Virus record (IMG/VR): IMGVR_UViG_3300030329_001584
Location: 1 to 21,113 of that record
Direction: 5' to 3' (one strand)
Origin: a virus
Length of the DNA stretch: 21,113 bases
Part shown: positions 1-7,231 of the stretch, piece after piece
How the letters are laid out: every line of letters begins with the position of its first letter
Numbering within the stretch: position 1 is the stretch's first letter
Notes under the pieces: model-generated
The model's input: the letters and a program-made list of their open reading frames with translations, nothing else
Told to the model about the DNA's origin: nothing
Database searches by the model: none
Program-made: the position numbers and the translations under genes

Positions 1-57
1 TCCAACCTTAATGAGAGCAGAGTTACATATACTAACTTCTGTCGTAGTAAGAGGCAT
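1..57 (-). CDS. Partial gene: probable tail-tubular protein A / head-tail adaptor, N-terminus only
   Basis: Only the first 19 codons are inside the window (MPLTTTEVSICNSALIKVG); the frame is open to the window edge. An SD (AGGAG, six bases before the ATG at 57-55) supports the start. The pattern 'TEVxICNxALIKVG' resembles the start of T7-type tail-tubular A proteins, which join the portal to the tail. The position just after the capsid and a head protein is where podoviruses usually place this gene. The family call rests on 19 residues and gene order and is an inference. A terminator hairpin lies just upstream, so this gene may depend on readthrough. Confidence 0.5.
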   Translation of the reverse strand, partial: MPLTTTEVSICNSALIKVG

Positions 58-70
58 ACATACTCCTAAA

Positions 71-92
71 AGAAAGGGAGCCGAAGCTCCCT
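71..92 (-). terminator. Rho-independent terminator after the capsid genes
   Basis: On the minus strand a perfect 7-bp stem (AGGGAGC/GCTCCCT) with a TTCG tetraloop is followed by TTCTTTT. It begins five bases after the stop codon of the decoration-like gene. The SD of the next gene lies inside or directly after the T-rich tail, so termination is probably partial and reduces expression of the downstream tail genes. Confidence 0.85.
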
Positions 93-97
93 AATAA

Positions 98-520
98 TTA
101 ATCAACTACGTACATAATCATTACGTAAAAGGAACCTGCCGCATCAGTAGCTGTGTTAGCTTTAGCTGCGATTTGTGTCTCTGATGAGTACGAAGCTAAG
201 TTTCCTGCTTCGTCTTCCATTTGAACACATCCTGCCGCTGTAACAGTAGTGTTAGTAATGAAAGCATCTGGATCAGCCAAAGTCCCTACAGAAATAGCTC
301 CCGTAGAACCTAAGTCATCATGCTTAAAAGTACATGCAAGAACTCTAGCTCCGGCAGGTAACTTCATAAGATAGACAAGATCATTCTGAGCAATAGCACC
401 TGACGCTGTATAAGAATCATAAGCAATATGGACACGACCATACTGCTCACCCTTTGGGATTAATTCCGAAGGGTTATTTATAAATTGTTTGGTGTAATTA
501 GCACCGTAAACTGTAGCCAT
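98..520 (-). CDS. Probable head decoration / minor head protein
   Basis: A 140-residue protein with no recognised catalytic motif. It is rich in Ala, Thr, Val and Gly, with alternating beta-like stretches (VLACTFKHDD, FYVMIMYVVD), as expected of a small virion protein. It lies 13 bases downstream of the major capsid gene in the same operon, where decoration, head-fibre or head-completion proteins are common. A good SD (GAGGGGG) sits eight bases upstream of the ATG. It is followed by a strong terminator, so it closes the head operon. The role is inferred from position and composition. It could equally be a capsid-stabilising or collar protein. Confidence 0.55.
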   Translation of the reverse strand: MATVYGANYTKQFINNPSELIPKGEQYGRVHIAYDSYTASGAIAQNDLVYLMKLPAGARVLACTFKHDDLGSTGAISVGTLADPDAFITNTTVTAAGCVQMEDEAGNLASYSSETQIAAKANTATDAAGSFYVMIMYVVD

Positions 521-533
521 ATATTACCCCCTC

Positions 534-1469
534 TTATTCAGTACACATAATTTCTACAACTTTCTCTTCTTCCATTCTAGTAGCACCAATAGACATACAA
601 GCATACACTTGTGTGCTGTATGACTTATCAGCTCTCTCAGAAATCTTCCCTTGAACATCTTTAGCAGTGGCCATAAGAAGTCCATCTTGCGCCCAAGCAA
701 AACATCTTCTAGCACCGACAGGAGCAGTAGCATTATCATCGCCATCTAGCTCACCAGTGACCTGATCATAAGCAACAGTAGCACTAAGAGTGTTTAGTCT
801 TTCTGATCTAATGAAGTTAAAGCCAAGGAACGTATTGATCTCACCTTGTACTAGGGCTTTAACACTGTTGAAGTCAGCACTAGTTACTGAAGTCTCTCCT
901 AAAAGAGCGTTAAGCTGAGAAGCACTGATAGCGATATATCTAGGAATAGACTCATCAATATCGTTAGCGTCAAACTTTTGCTTAACTTTTCTAAGCGTCT
1001 GAAGGTTCATGTTAGAAGTACCTGAACCATCGAAAGCACCTAGCTTCTGAGCATCTGGAAGAACAACAGAAGAAGCGCCTTCTTCTCCACCGTAAGATGT
1101 ACCAAGAGCATTCTCAATGATGACATCATCTTTAGCTCTACCTAAAGCCCAAACAGCAGCTTGAGCATAATCAGAAGTTGGGTCGATTAGCATACGAAGC
1201 TTATCAGTATCGTCAATCAAATCTGCCCATTCATAATCCACTAGAGTAACTCTACGTCTACTGTGTGCAGAGTCGATCTGTGGAGTGTCAGCATGACGTG
1301 AAGTTCTTTTCACGGCAGTAGCTGCACCAATTCTGTCATAGAAAGCAGACTTTCCAACTTGTTGTTCGTTTCTAACAAGACCAGAAAACTTGCTACCTTT
1401 TTGTTGGCTTAGGTGAAACACATTAGCAGAGAATTGTTTCACAAATGCCGTTGTAATTTCGCTAGACAT
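534..1469 (-). CDS. Major capsid protein
   Basis: A 311-residue protein that should form the icosahedral shell. Its features match the podoviral capsid family often labelled Phage_capsid_2: an N-terminal stretch with 'VFHLSQQKGSKFSGLVR', a central 'VTLVDYEWADLIDDTDKLRMLIDPTSDYAQAAVWALGRAKDDVI', and a C-terminal 'CFAWAQDGLLMATAKDVQ' ending in 'GATRMEEEKVVEIMC' (motif pieces, each within those regions). The SD (AAGGAG, eight bases before the ATG) is strong. It follows the scaffold gene after a 171-base non-coding leader, the longest gap in this operon, which suggests separate control of capsid expression. The fold should be HK97-like from family knowledge. Confidence 0.87.
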   Translation of the reverse strand: MSSEITTAFVKQFSANVFHLSQQKGSKFSGLVRNEQQVGKSAFYDRIGAATAVKRTSRHADTPQIDSAHSRRRVTLVDYEWADLIDDTDKLRMLIDPTSDYAQAAVWALGRAKDDVIIENALGTSYGGEEGASSVVLPDAQKLGAFDGSGTSNMNLQTLRKVKQKFDANDIDESIPRYIAISASQLNALLGETSVTSADFNSVKALVQGEINTFLGFNFIRSERLNTLSATVAYDQVTGELDGDDNATAPVGARRCFAWAQDGLLMATAKDVQGKISERADKSYSTQVYACMSIGATRMEEEKVVEIMCTE

Positions 1470-1544
1470 TTATTTCTCCTTAGTTATTTTAAACCACAAT
1501 ATAGGTTGAAATTGCCCCACGAGTGCAGGATTTCAGGTAGCACA

Positions 1545-1595
1545 ATTATAAAGGGTCCAGTCCCCAGAGGTGCGTGGCCTTATAACATCACCTCT
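1545..1595 (-). promoter_or_regulatory. Structured capsid leader with a TATAAT box
   Basis: The gap 1470-1640 between scaffold and capsid has no gene. On the minus strand it carries a perfect 7-bp inverted repeat (AGAGGTG/CACCTCT, 1566-1572 and 1589-1595). Next comes GACTGGAC (1562-1555), then a perfect TATAAT (1550-1545). A second weaker hairpin follows at about 1510-1536 (GAAAT..ATTTC). No -35 box stands at 17 bp from the TATAAT, so an ordinary sigma70 promoter is doubtful. The GACTGG.C-TATA layout resembles the sites at 7462 and 7598. It is a candidate promoter or leader for high capsid expression. Confidence 0.35.
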
Positions 1596-1640
1596 AGAAA
1601 CTTAGATTGTCCTGTGCCTTGAGATTAGTGTAATCTTATC

Positions 1641-2477
1641 TTAGACTTTTGTAAATAAGGTCTGAACTTCTTCCATTGCATTTTTATGATTTGGATGAGC
1701 CTTATCGAAGTAGGGATGATCTTTGTTAGCAAAGATGTCATTGAGCTTTCTTTGTGCTTCGTCAGGAGTAAATCCTAGCTCTCCTTTGACAGTACCTTTA
1801 AACTGATCTTCACTCAAAGTATCCCCGATCTTACTGAATGCTTTGATTAAGTTAGGATTGTTTCCCAAACCTGTCTCGTCAAGAAAGCTAACTAGGTTAT
1901 CATCACCGTAATGTCCTACGGCTGCTTGGGCTCTTTTAACTTTATCATCGTAAGCACTCCCCCACTCTTTTTGGAGTTCACGTACGCCATCGTTTTGAGA
2001 ATTAGTAAACTTCTCCTCATCTCTCTTGCCGGCTTCTTCTGCCGATCGAACGTACCAATCGAATACCTTTTGTGCTTGGTCGGGTAGAATACCTGCGCCG
2101 TGAGCAGTCTTCCTAAAGTCATCAAAGAACTCCTTATCTAGAGAATCAGACCCGTTTACCTGATACTTATCTACTTCTTCAGGAACTCCGATCTTAGTAT
2201 GGAATTGTTTCCACTCATCCTCTGTCGCATGTTTACCTGGAATAGTAACCTTATCTGCTCCAAGCATACGTTGTGAATGGACATAAGACTTAGCTAAGTT
2301 GTCTACTGATTTAATAGGACCTAGTGAAGGATCTGCTTTCAAGTCTTCAGGAAGAAAAGTTTTCCACTCTTCACCGCTAGAATACCAGTCGGGTTTTTCT
2401 ACAGGTGCAGCTTCTGCCGCTGGCTCCGCAGGTGTTCCTGCTACTTCAGGCTCTGCTGATTCAGTCAATGTACTCAT
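1641..2477 (-). CDS. Capsid assembly scaffolding protein
   Basis: A 278-residue, strongly acidic and charged protein that probably guides procapsid assembly and is absent from mature heads. The first 30 residues are a low-complexity Ala/Glu/Pro tail (SAEPEVAGTPAEPAAEAAP). The rest is predicted mostly helical, with 'DLAKSYVHSQRMLG', 'IPGKHATEDEWKQFHTKIGVPE' and a 'GFTPDEAQRKLNDIFANKDHPYFDKAHP' region near the C-terminus (given in pieces), all common in podoviral scaffolds. It sits directly before the capsid gene, the standard place. The start (SD GGAGAGA) overlaps the end of the Bbp19-like gene by 17 bases, indicating coupling. Confidence 0.8.
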   Translation of the reverse strand: MSTLTESAEPEVAGTPAEPAAEAAPVEKPDWYSSGEEWKTFLPEDLKADPSLGPIKSVDNLAKSYVHSQRMLGADKVTIPGKHATEDEWKQFHTKIGVPEEVDKYQVNGSDSLDKEFFDDFRKTAHGAGILPDQAQKVFDWYVRSAEEAGKRDEEKFTNSQNDGVRELQKEWGSAYDDKVKRAQAAVGHYGDDNLVSFLDETGLGNNPNLIKAFSKIGDTLSEDQFKGTVKGELGFTPDEAQRKLNDIFANKDHPYFDKAHPNHKNAMEEVQTLFTKV

Positions 2478-2730
2478 GTTCTCTCTCCATGCCTTTAGTT
2501 ATATGTTTTCTTAATTCCTCAGGCTTAACCTTTAGAATAGATAAAATCCTAAGTATGGCATTACGTGATCCTTCTCTTAGTGCCATCTCATGTACACACG
2601 AAGTAAACGTAGGAGCTAACATAAAGTTGTTTTTCATAAGATCAAAGAGGACACGCTCTCCTTCTTCTGTACTGAATACTGCCTTATAGTCGATAGCTAG
2701 ATCGACTTGCTTATCTATCTTAGATCCCAT
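2461..2730 (-). CDS. Bbp19-like small head protein
   Basis: An 89-residue protein. The segment from about residue 15 to 65 has the pattern 'DYKAVFSTEEGERVLFDLM ... TFTS ... MALREGSRNAILRIL'. This matches the Bbp19-type family of small phage structural proteins (F-x-T-x-x-G-x-x-V-L, then a REG-x-R-N motif) usually found between portal and scaffold or capsid genes. That is the position here: nine bases after the portal and overlapping the scaffold start. The SD AAAGGAAA supports the ATG. Its precise role in the head is not known. The family match is by eye. Confidence 0.6.
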   Translation of the reverse strand: MGSKIDKQVDLAIDYKAVFSTEEGERVLFDLMKNNFMLAPTFTSCVHEMALREGSRNAILRILSILKVKPEELRKHITKGMEREHEYID

Positions 2731-2739
2731 ACGTTTCCT

Positions 2740-4353
2740 TTATTGAGCTGCTTGCATAGCTTGCATAGCCTGAATAGCAGGGGCAGACTTCTGTACTACA
2801 TCTGCTTGATGTTGCTCCGTCTGCTGTTGTTCTGCCATAGCTTGCTGCTGTTGTCTAGCTTCTCTTGCCTGAATAACATCTTCTTGTGGTCTTAGTATCT
2901 CTTCAGGTATACCGTATGCTTTAGCAATATAACGTAAGGCTTGATCACCGTGGATGTTATCCATAACTTCTGGTTGCATCTGAATGATCGGACTAACAGT
3001 CTCAATAACTCTTAGGAAAGAATTAGCATCAGCAGCTCTTTGTGCCTTAGCTATCTGACTACTATACTGGACGTTTAGGACTCTATCCCCTAAAGCTTCT
3101 GGAGCTTCTTCAAATAGATTTTTTCTCATCATAATGTTAAACACTCTATCAATTAGAGGTCTTAGTAATTCGAACTGTTGCCGCCCAAGGATAGGACCAA
3201 GTAACCTTAGCTTCTCCTCAGTACGCTGAGAAACCTCAGTAGCAGTCATCTGTGGACCTTGCCCTAGCTGAAGCTGATCTATAAAGAAAGCTTCCCTAAT
3301 CCGCATCCTAATCTGCTCCATCATCTGATAGCCAAAGTCTACACGGCTACCTGTTTGCAATGGTTCAATACGATCAGGACTACCTGCTCTATAGTAATTA
3401 ATTCCGCCAGGAGCTGTCCGTATGGGCAATAAGATACCATCATCTGGCATCATAAGTGGAGGGTCTACTACCTTCTGAGCAGACCTAATAGTTGTTTTCA
3501 TGACCTGATTAATCATCTTAATATCGGCCAAAGCTTTCATAGCAGGTGATCTACCATAGATCTCTCCGGCTATCTTAGTCCATCTAGGTATGACGTAAGG
3601 AAATTCCTTAAACCCTTTATGGGACAATACTAGCTTCTTATCTCTTAATACGTAGACACTTCTAAACTTAAAACCTTTTGCAAGCTCAGGTCCATCGTAA
3701 GCTTCTGTAGCAGGCTCTACAGCATGAATAACTTCATGATCTACATACCTACCCTTGTCATCTTCAAGCAGTCTTTTCATTTCATCCGGCAAGTTCTCCT
3801 CACCAAACTCTTGAGCAATCTGCCTAGTTGACCACATCCAAGATCTATATACAGTATCTACCTGTCCTTTATTATTCTGATCAATGTAAGCTTCATAGAT
3901 AGGTCTAGAGTGAAAGCGTATAATGTCTTGATCATCTTCTTCCATTCTCATGCAAGCAGTTCCAAAAGAACATATGTCTAAGTAGACCTCATGTATCTCT
4001 GTTTGGAAGTTACTATTGTTGAGAACCCTGTGCATCTTCCTTACAGCCGACTGAAGCCATAGACGTACATCATCCTGTTGATCAACCAGTTCATCGCCAG
4101 TAGTAAGTTCAAACCACTGTGTACTAGGATTAGTAAGCATCCCGTGCAAAGCTGATGCAAGCATTTCGTTAGAATGGATGCCAGAAGAATCAAAGACTTT
4201 GTTCTGGCCTTTCTTCTCTCCGACCATTCTTGTCTTATAGATGTCATCTTTTCTTGGTAGAACATAGTCTGCAATCTCCTGCCAATGCTGTTCCCAATTA
4301 ATCCTATTAGATTTTAATTGCTCGAATCTCTCGATGATCTGTATAGCTGCCAT
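2740..4353 (-). CDS. Portal protein (podoviral head-tail connector)
   Basis: A 537-residue protein of the head-to-tail connecting family. It should form the dodecameric ring through which DNA enters and leaves the head. The start 'RINWEQHWQEIADYVLPRKDD' region (about residues 17-37) followed by 'FDSSGIHSNEMLASALHGMLTNP' (about 54-76) is the family signature, and 'EIYGRSPAMKALADIKMIN' and 'MTATEVSQRTEEKLRLLGP' recur in the core. The C-terminus (about 495-537) is Gln/Ala-rich low complexity. Length is typical of podoviral portals. Its ATG shares one base with the stop of the upstream gene (TAATG), so translation is coupled. Confidence 0.93.
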   Translation of the reverse strand: MAAIQIIERFEQLKSNRINWEQHWQEIADYVLPRKDDIYKTRMVGEKKGQNKVFDSSGIHSNEMLASALHGMLTNPSTQWFELTTGDELVDQQDDVRLWLQSAVRKMHRVLNNSNFQTEIHEVYLDICSFGTACMRMEEDDQDIIRFHSRPIYEAYIDQNNKGQVDTVYRSWMWSTRQIAQEFGEENLPDEMKRLLEDDKGRYVDHEVIHAVEPATEAYDGPELAKGFKFRSVYVLRDKKLVLSHKGFKEFPYVIPRWTKIAGEIYGRSPAMKALADIKMINQVMKTTIRSAQKVVDPPLMMPDDGILLPIRTAPGGINYYRAGSPDRIEPLQTGSRVDFGYQMMEQIRMRIREAFFIDQLQLGQGPQMTATEVSQRTEEKLRLLGPILGRQQFELLRPLIDRVFNIMMRKNLFEEAPEALGDRVLNVQYSSQIAKAQRAADANSFLRVIETVSPIIQMQPEVMDNIHGDQALRYIAKAYGIPEEILRPQEDVIQAREARQQQQAMAEQQQTEQHQADVVQKSAPAIQAMQAMQAAQ

Positions 4354-4745
4354 TAGTAATCACCTGTTCCTTGGCCACCTGCCCTTAATGCTTTTCTTCC
4401 TGGTGCTGCCCTACCTCTTACGACTTCTTGCTGTCTCTTCCGAAACAATCCCATCAGCCTCTGCACCTCTTCGCCGCCCTCTTCTTTATCTACAAGAGAC
4501 TCAGCCGCCATGCCAGTCCTTACAGTTTTTTCTACCCACTTATATTTTCCTCTACCTTCATACACTTTTTCCCTTACTCTTTTTGTTCCTTCACCTACTT
4601 CTGCAAGCTTAGGTCTATATTTATCTAGGTCAATAGTCATGTTAGCCATACCACCTGCTAAACCTCTTAGCTTTTCTATGTCTTGATGCCTAAAACCTGT
4701 AAACCTTTTTTCAGGCGCTGGCGCTCTACTTCCTCCAAAACTCAT
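4353..4745 (-). CDS. Unknown basic protein between terminase and portal
   Basis: A 130-residue protein that I do not recognise. It is very rich in Arg, Lys, Gly and Glu, with no membrane segment or cysteine. A central 'VREKVYEGRGKYKWVEKTVRTGMA' stretch (about 57-80, given in part) and a Gly/Arg-rich C-terminus (RGRAAPGRKALRAGGQG) suggest nucleic-acid binding or a flexible virion role. The SD GGAGGAG is excellent. It lies nine bases after the large terminase and overlaps the portal start by one base, so it is co-translated with packaging genes. Possible roles are a packaging accessory or an internal virion protein; neither is shown by the sequence. Confidence 0.65.
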   Translation of the reverse strand: MSFGGSRAPAPEKRFTGFRHQDIEKLRGLAGGMANMTIDLDKYRPKLAEVGEGTKRVREKVYEGRGKYKWVEKTVRTGMAAESLVDKEEGGEEVQRLMGLFRKRQQEVVRGRAAPGRKALRAGGQGTGDY

Positions 4746-4754
4746 CTCTCCTCC

Positions 4755-6056
4755 CTACATAAAATAGTCATACTCATCTAGGCTTACCCTAGGTAGGTCT
4801 TTATTCTCTGACCTAGTACCCTCTGGCTTCATCCCCATTGCCATGTACCTAAAGGCATCCGAACCATGAGAAGACCAGTCATGTTTAGGCTTCTGTAGAA
4901 ACATCTTATTCTTAGCATCCCACTTCCTCTGGTAATGCCTTAATGCCTCTATGCCCTTCTTACATTTTACCTCATCAAACCAACATTTGGGTAAGGTCAT
5001 ACGTGCCGCATGGATGCCATCATCCACCGACCACCTAGGTAAGATGTAGAGCTTACGTAGTCCCAAAGCTCGGAGAGTCTCCTCCCTACTCTTACCTGTC
5101 CCCAGTTCCCTTGCCCTAGCATCATGAGGGAGTGTGTGTTCTCTATAAATGTATGGCTTCTTTTGCAATGCCCGTACGTAGAAGTCAAGCCCTTGTCCTG
5201 CTTCTTCCAGATAATCTATAAGCCTATACTCATTCCCTATAACCTGGACAAACCAGATAGCCGAAGTATCACCTATCCCTAAGTCCCAGTAAGTATCTAC
5301 TGGTGCAATCGGATCATAAGGTACCTTTGTGATTCTACCTTCTTTATCTGCTTTCTCCAATAGCTTACCATAGTAAGAGCCAACCAGAGTAGCAGTAAAA
5401 CTACACTCAAATTCTTGCTCATACTCTTCCTCTGTCATTTCCCTCTTTGCCGCCTCAAGCTCACTGTCGGGAATAACTTTTGTTTCTGAAGCTCTATAGA
5501 TACGTACATACCAGTCAGGGTTTTGTTTCGCTTGATTGTAGATATCCCAAAAATGATTTTGCCCTTTCGGCGTACCGATAAAAATGGCCCAGCCCAGACG
5601 ATCAGATAGTGCAGGTCGAATAACTTGCGACCAAGCCGTAGGGTCCATTTCTGCGAATTCGTCCAGTACGACGCCATCAAGATAAATCCCCCGTATCCCT
5701 CCAGGGTTCTCAGCACCCATCAACATTAATCGAATCTTATCTTCACTCTCAGGCCGTTGAATATCTATCCGTAGATCAGCCTCATTAGCAGCAGCACCAG
5801 GAATATTACGAGTAAAATCTTTTAAGTATTCCCAAGCAACTCTCTTAGCTTGCCCGTATGTAGGGGCAACATATGCATACTGTGGATTCTTCTTGGTGTT
5901 ACGGAAAGCACGATCTATCATCTCACATATAGAAAGTACCGTCTTTCCAAAACGCCTATGAAGAACTAAAACATTGAACCGTTTTAGCTCGTTATATATT
6001 GTTGCTTGAAGAGGCCTAGGTGTAAAGCCTGTACTTATTCTCTGTACATTAGTCAT
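4755..6056 (-). CDS. terL: Terminase large subunit
   Basis: A 433-residue packaging motor that combines an ATPase and a nuclease. The variant Walker A is 'HRRFGKT' (33-39), the Walker B is 'VVLDEFAEM' (129-137, catalytic E next to D132), and the coupling motif is 'GTPKG' (161-165). The RNase H-like nuclease shows 'WDLGIGDT' (Asp258), 'LPHDARAREL' (Asp312) and 'HGSDAFRYM' (Asp400), so all three acidic positions are present. Length is normal. The start overlaps the end of the small subunit by eight bases, giving coupled translation. It should dock on the portal and translocate concatemeric DNA into the procapsid. Confidence 0.95.
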   Translation of the reverse strand: MTNVQRISTGFTPRPLQATIYNELKRFNVLVLHRRFGKTVLSICEMIDRAFRNTKKNPQYAYVAPTYGQAKRVAWEYLKDFTRNIPGAAANEADLRIDIQRPESEDKIRLMLMGAENPGGIRGIYLDGVVLDEFAEMDPTAWSQVIRPALSDRLGWAIFIGTPKGQNHFWDIYNQAKQNPDWYVRIYRASETKVIPDSELEAAKREMTEEEYEQEFECSFTATLVGSYYGKLLEKADKEGRITKVPYDPIAPVDTYWDLGIGDTSAIWFVQVIGNEYRLIDYLEEAGQGLDFYVRALQKKPYIYREHTLPHDARARELGTGKSREETLRALGLRKLYILPRWSVDDGIHAARMTLPKCWFDEVKCKKGIEALRHYQRKWDAKNKMFLQKPKHDWSSHGSDAFRYMAMGMKPEGTRSENKDLPRVSLDEYDYFM

Positions 6057-6609
6057 TTAAAGGTAACTCCAGTTGTGTTCCATGTGGAACATCTTCTTTG
6101 ACTTCTGCTTCCACATGTTCAACCTCATTACCTCTTCTGATTCCAGTATCAATTATAATCTGCATAGGTCCAGAAGGACCAGACGATGTAACTTTTGTCC
6201 CATACTCAGGATTAGCTCTTTCAGCTCCCCACTTATACAATTCACTTCTAAGTTTAAGACCTGCCACTTCTTCTTTGTCTATGTGGTCTTGCTCTGCTAT
6301 CTCCATGACTCGATCATAGTAGACATCTGCCCGATCTCGTCTGGCATCTTTTAAATTTCTAGCAAAGTCAGGATACCTTGTCCTCCAACTATAAATAGTC
6401 TGTACGTGCTTGATCCCAATTCTGGCTACGACCTGCTTATAAGTCATCCCCTCTCTAACTAGATGACAGATAGCATCTCCTAGCTCTGGTGTGTATGTTG
6501 GGTGTATTACTTTTGGAATCCAAGGACCTGACTCTGCTAAAGATTCACCCGTCTGGGCATCAATAACAACTATGTTCCCGTCTATAAGCTTAGTATAAGA
6601 TTCAGTCAT
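6049..6609 (-). CDS. terS: Terminase small subunit
   Basis: A 186-residue protein that should recognise the packaging site and regulate the large subunit. Residues about 39-90 form a helix-turn-helix (TPELGDAICHLVREGMTY, then KQVVARIGIKHVQTIYSWR and YPDFARNLKDARRDRA). This is the usual small-terminase layout of DNA-binding domain followed by a helical oligomerisation region (about 92-130). The C-terminal tail is acidic. The gene begins immediately after the zinc-ribbon gene without a spacer and has no clear SD, so it probably relies on coupling. The codons for VPHGT near the C-terminus contain a near-palindrome that is repeated in the primase gene. Confidence 0.85.
   Translation of the reverse strand: MTESYTKLIDGNIVVIDAQTGESLAESGPWIPKVIHPTYTPELGDAICHLVREGMTYKQVVARIGIKHVQTIYSWRTRYPDFARNLKDARRDRADVYYDRVMEIAEQDHIDKEEVAGLKLRSELYKWGAERANPEYGTKVTSSGPSGPMQIIIDTGIRRGNEVEHVEAEVKEDVPHGTQLELPLND
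6076..6091. repeat. parS-like near-palindrome, copy 1 (inside terS)
   Basis: TGTTCCATGTGGAACA has perfect 7-bp arms around a two-base centre. From established knowledge, ParB-binding parS sites of some proteobacteria read TGTTCCACGTGGAACA; this differs at one central base. On the minus strand the same 16 bases (ATGTTCCACATGGAAC) recur at 10633-10648. In both genes the site encodes VPHGT in a region likely to be flexible. Confidence 0.5.
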
Positions 6610-6945
6610 TTAGTATATCGTTAGTGGTTCATCTCTATATGGGTTAGTTTCTTTGCAAGCATCACAAATTCTGGTGAATTTGCCAAGAGCTTTAAACTTT
6701 TGAGAACATTTTAGGCAAGATCTGTCAAATTCTTCCGGCTTTTCTAGGTGTTTTGTAGAAAAACTCTGGTCACAATTGGGTGAACCGTACACTTTCTTTT
6801 CCTTTGGTGGAGGTTCAGGGATTGCAGGCTTGAAATTCTTTATCTTTGTCCATATTTCGTCAATACAATCGTCACACATAGCTGCTTGTTTAGCGTACAC
6901 CTGTACTTGTGCCCCGCATTCGACGCAGTATACCGTCCGGCCCAT
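6610..6945 (-). CDS. Twin zinc-ribbon protein, first gene of the packaging operon
   Basis: A 111-residue protein with two identical-spacing zinc-ribbon modules: C7-x2-C10-x13-C24-x2-C27 and C77-x2-C80-x13-C94-x2-C97. They are joined by a Pro/Lys-rich linker (about 38-51, PAIPEPPPKEKK). One extra Cys (58) lies between them. Such ribbons bind DNA, RNA or proteins, and related small proteins act in transcription or packaging; I cannot name a family. It is the first gene after the divergent control region, directly behind a good promoter (SD AGGGGG), and abuts terS. A role as a late-gene regulator or a terminase partner is an inference from position. Confidence 0.75.
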   Translation of the reverse strand: MGRTVYCVECGAQVQVYAKQAAMCDDCIDEIWTKIKNFKPAIPEPPPKEKKVYGSPNCDQSFSTKHLEKPEEFDRSCLKCSQKFKALGKFTRICDACKETNPYRDEPLTIY

Positions 6946-6965
6946 GGTTTACCCCCTATAAAATA

Positions 6966-6994
6966 AGTATATATGATGTGACGCGTCATGTAAA
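6966..6994 (-). promoter_or_regulatory. Sigma70-type promoter for the packaging operon
   Basis: On the minus strand: TTTACA (-35, 6994-6989), a 17-bp spacer, and TATACT (-10, 6971-6966), five of six consensus bases in each box. The expected start is near 6959, giving a leader of about 14 bases that contains the SD at 6955-6950 and the ATG at 6945. The spacer carries the palindrome TGACGCGTCA next to the -35 box, an ideal place for a repressor to block host RNA polymerase. Confidence 0.72.
6979..6988. promoter_or_regulatory. Operator-like palindrome inside the promoter spacer
   Basis: TGACGCGTCA is a perfect 10-bp palindrome immediately downstream of the -35 box of the packaging promoter. A related larger palindrome is at 7029-7043. 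The binding protein is unknown. The location suggests timing control of late genes. Confidence 0.5.
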
Positions 6995-7028
6995 TCTGAA
7001 AAATTCGTCCCACTTGGTTTACGCAGGG

Positions 7029-7043
7029 TGACGCAGTGCGTCA
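7029..7043. promoter_or_regulatory. Second operator-like palindrome
   Basis: TGACGCA-G-TGCGTCA has two perfect 7-bp arms around a single central base and shares the TGACGC/GCGTCA half-site with 6979-6988. Centre-to-centre distance is about 52 bp, close to five helical turns, which would allow cooperative binding on one face of the DNA. Confidence 0.45.
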
Positions 7044-7056
7044 TAGCTTTGTTTTG

Positions 7057-7089
7057 GGGGTGACACCCCGCAAAAAAGGGGTGGGGGTG
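7057..7089. repeat. GGGGTG cluster (G-rich asymmetric patch)
   Basis: Four copies of GGGGTG lie in 33 bases: 7057-7062, 7064-7069 (inverted, giving the palindrome GGGGTG-A-CACCCC), 7078-7083 and 7084-7089. The inverted pair 7064-7069/7078-7083 can form a 6-bp hairpin around GCAAAAAA. No T-tract follows, so it is not a standard terminator. It starts the GC-rich half of the divergent region. Confidence 0.5.
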
Positions 7090-7179
7090 CCGCAACGCAT
7101 TATATACCGCACCGTTTGACTCGGTACATCATATAGGCCATGCCGCAACGCCCCGTGCTGCGCCGCATCTCGCCGCACC
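7088..7179. repeat. TGCCGCAACGC / GCCGCA repeats, iteron-like
   Basis: An 11-bp direct repeat TGCCGCAACGC occurs at 7088-7098 and 7141-7151, 53 bp apart. The core CCGCA recurs at about 7106, 7162 and 7172. The block is clearly more GC-rich than its surroundings and non-coding. Such clusters are typical of replication initiator or repressor binding sites. Confidence 0.45.
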
Positions 7180-7231
7180 GCTCCAGGAATGTAGCGCCTT
7201 GAACGCTGTGTCATTGTGACCAGGAGAGTTA

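Noticed and set aside
1490-1640. tRNA gene in the capsid leader
   Set aside because: No cloverleaf, T-loop consensus or acceptor stem could be drawn; only two simple hairpins are present.
4334-4628. Leu/Phe-rich plus-strand frames opposite the basic protein gene
   Set aside because: Antisense shadows of an Arg/Lys/Glu-rich gene; such composition gives false hydrophobic proteins.
7056-7089. G-quadruplex in the GGGGTG cluster
   Set aside because: Only three long G-runs are on the same strand within range, so a canonical four-run quadruplex is not supported.
7140-7202. 20-codon ATG frame in the GC-rich repeat field
   Set aside because: No SD, Arg/Pro-rich composition comes from the CCGCA repeats, and no coupling to a gene.
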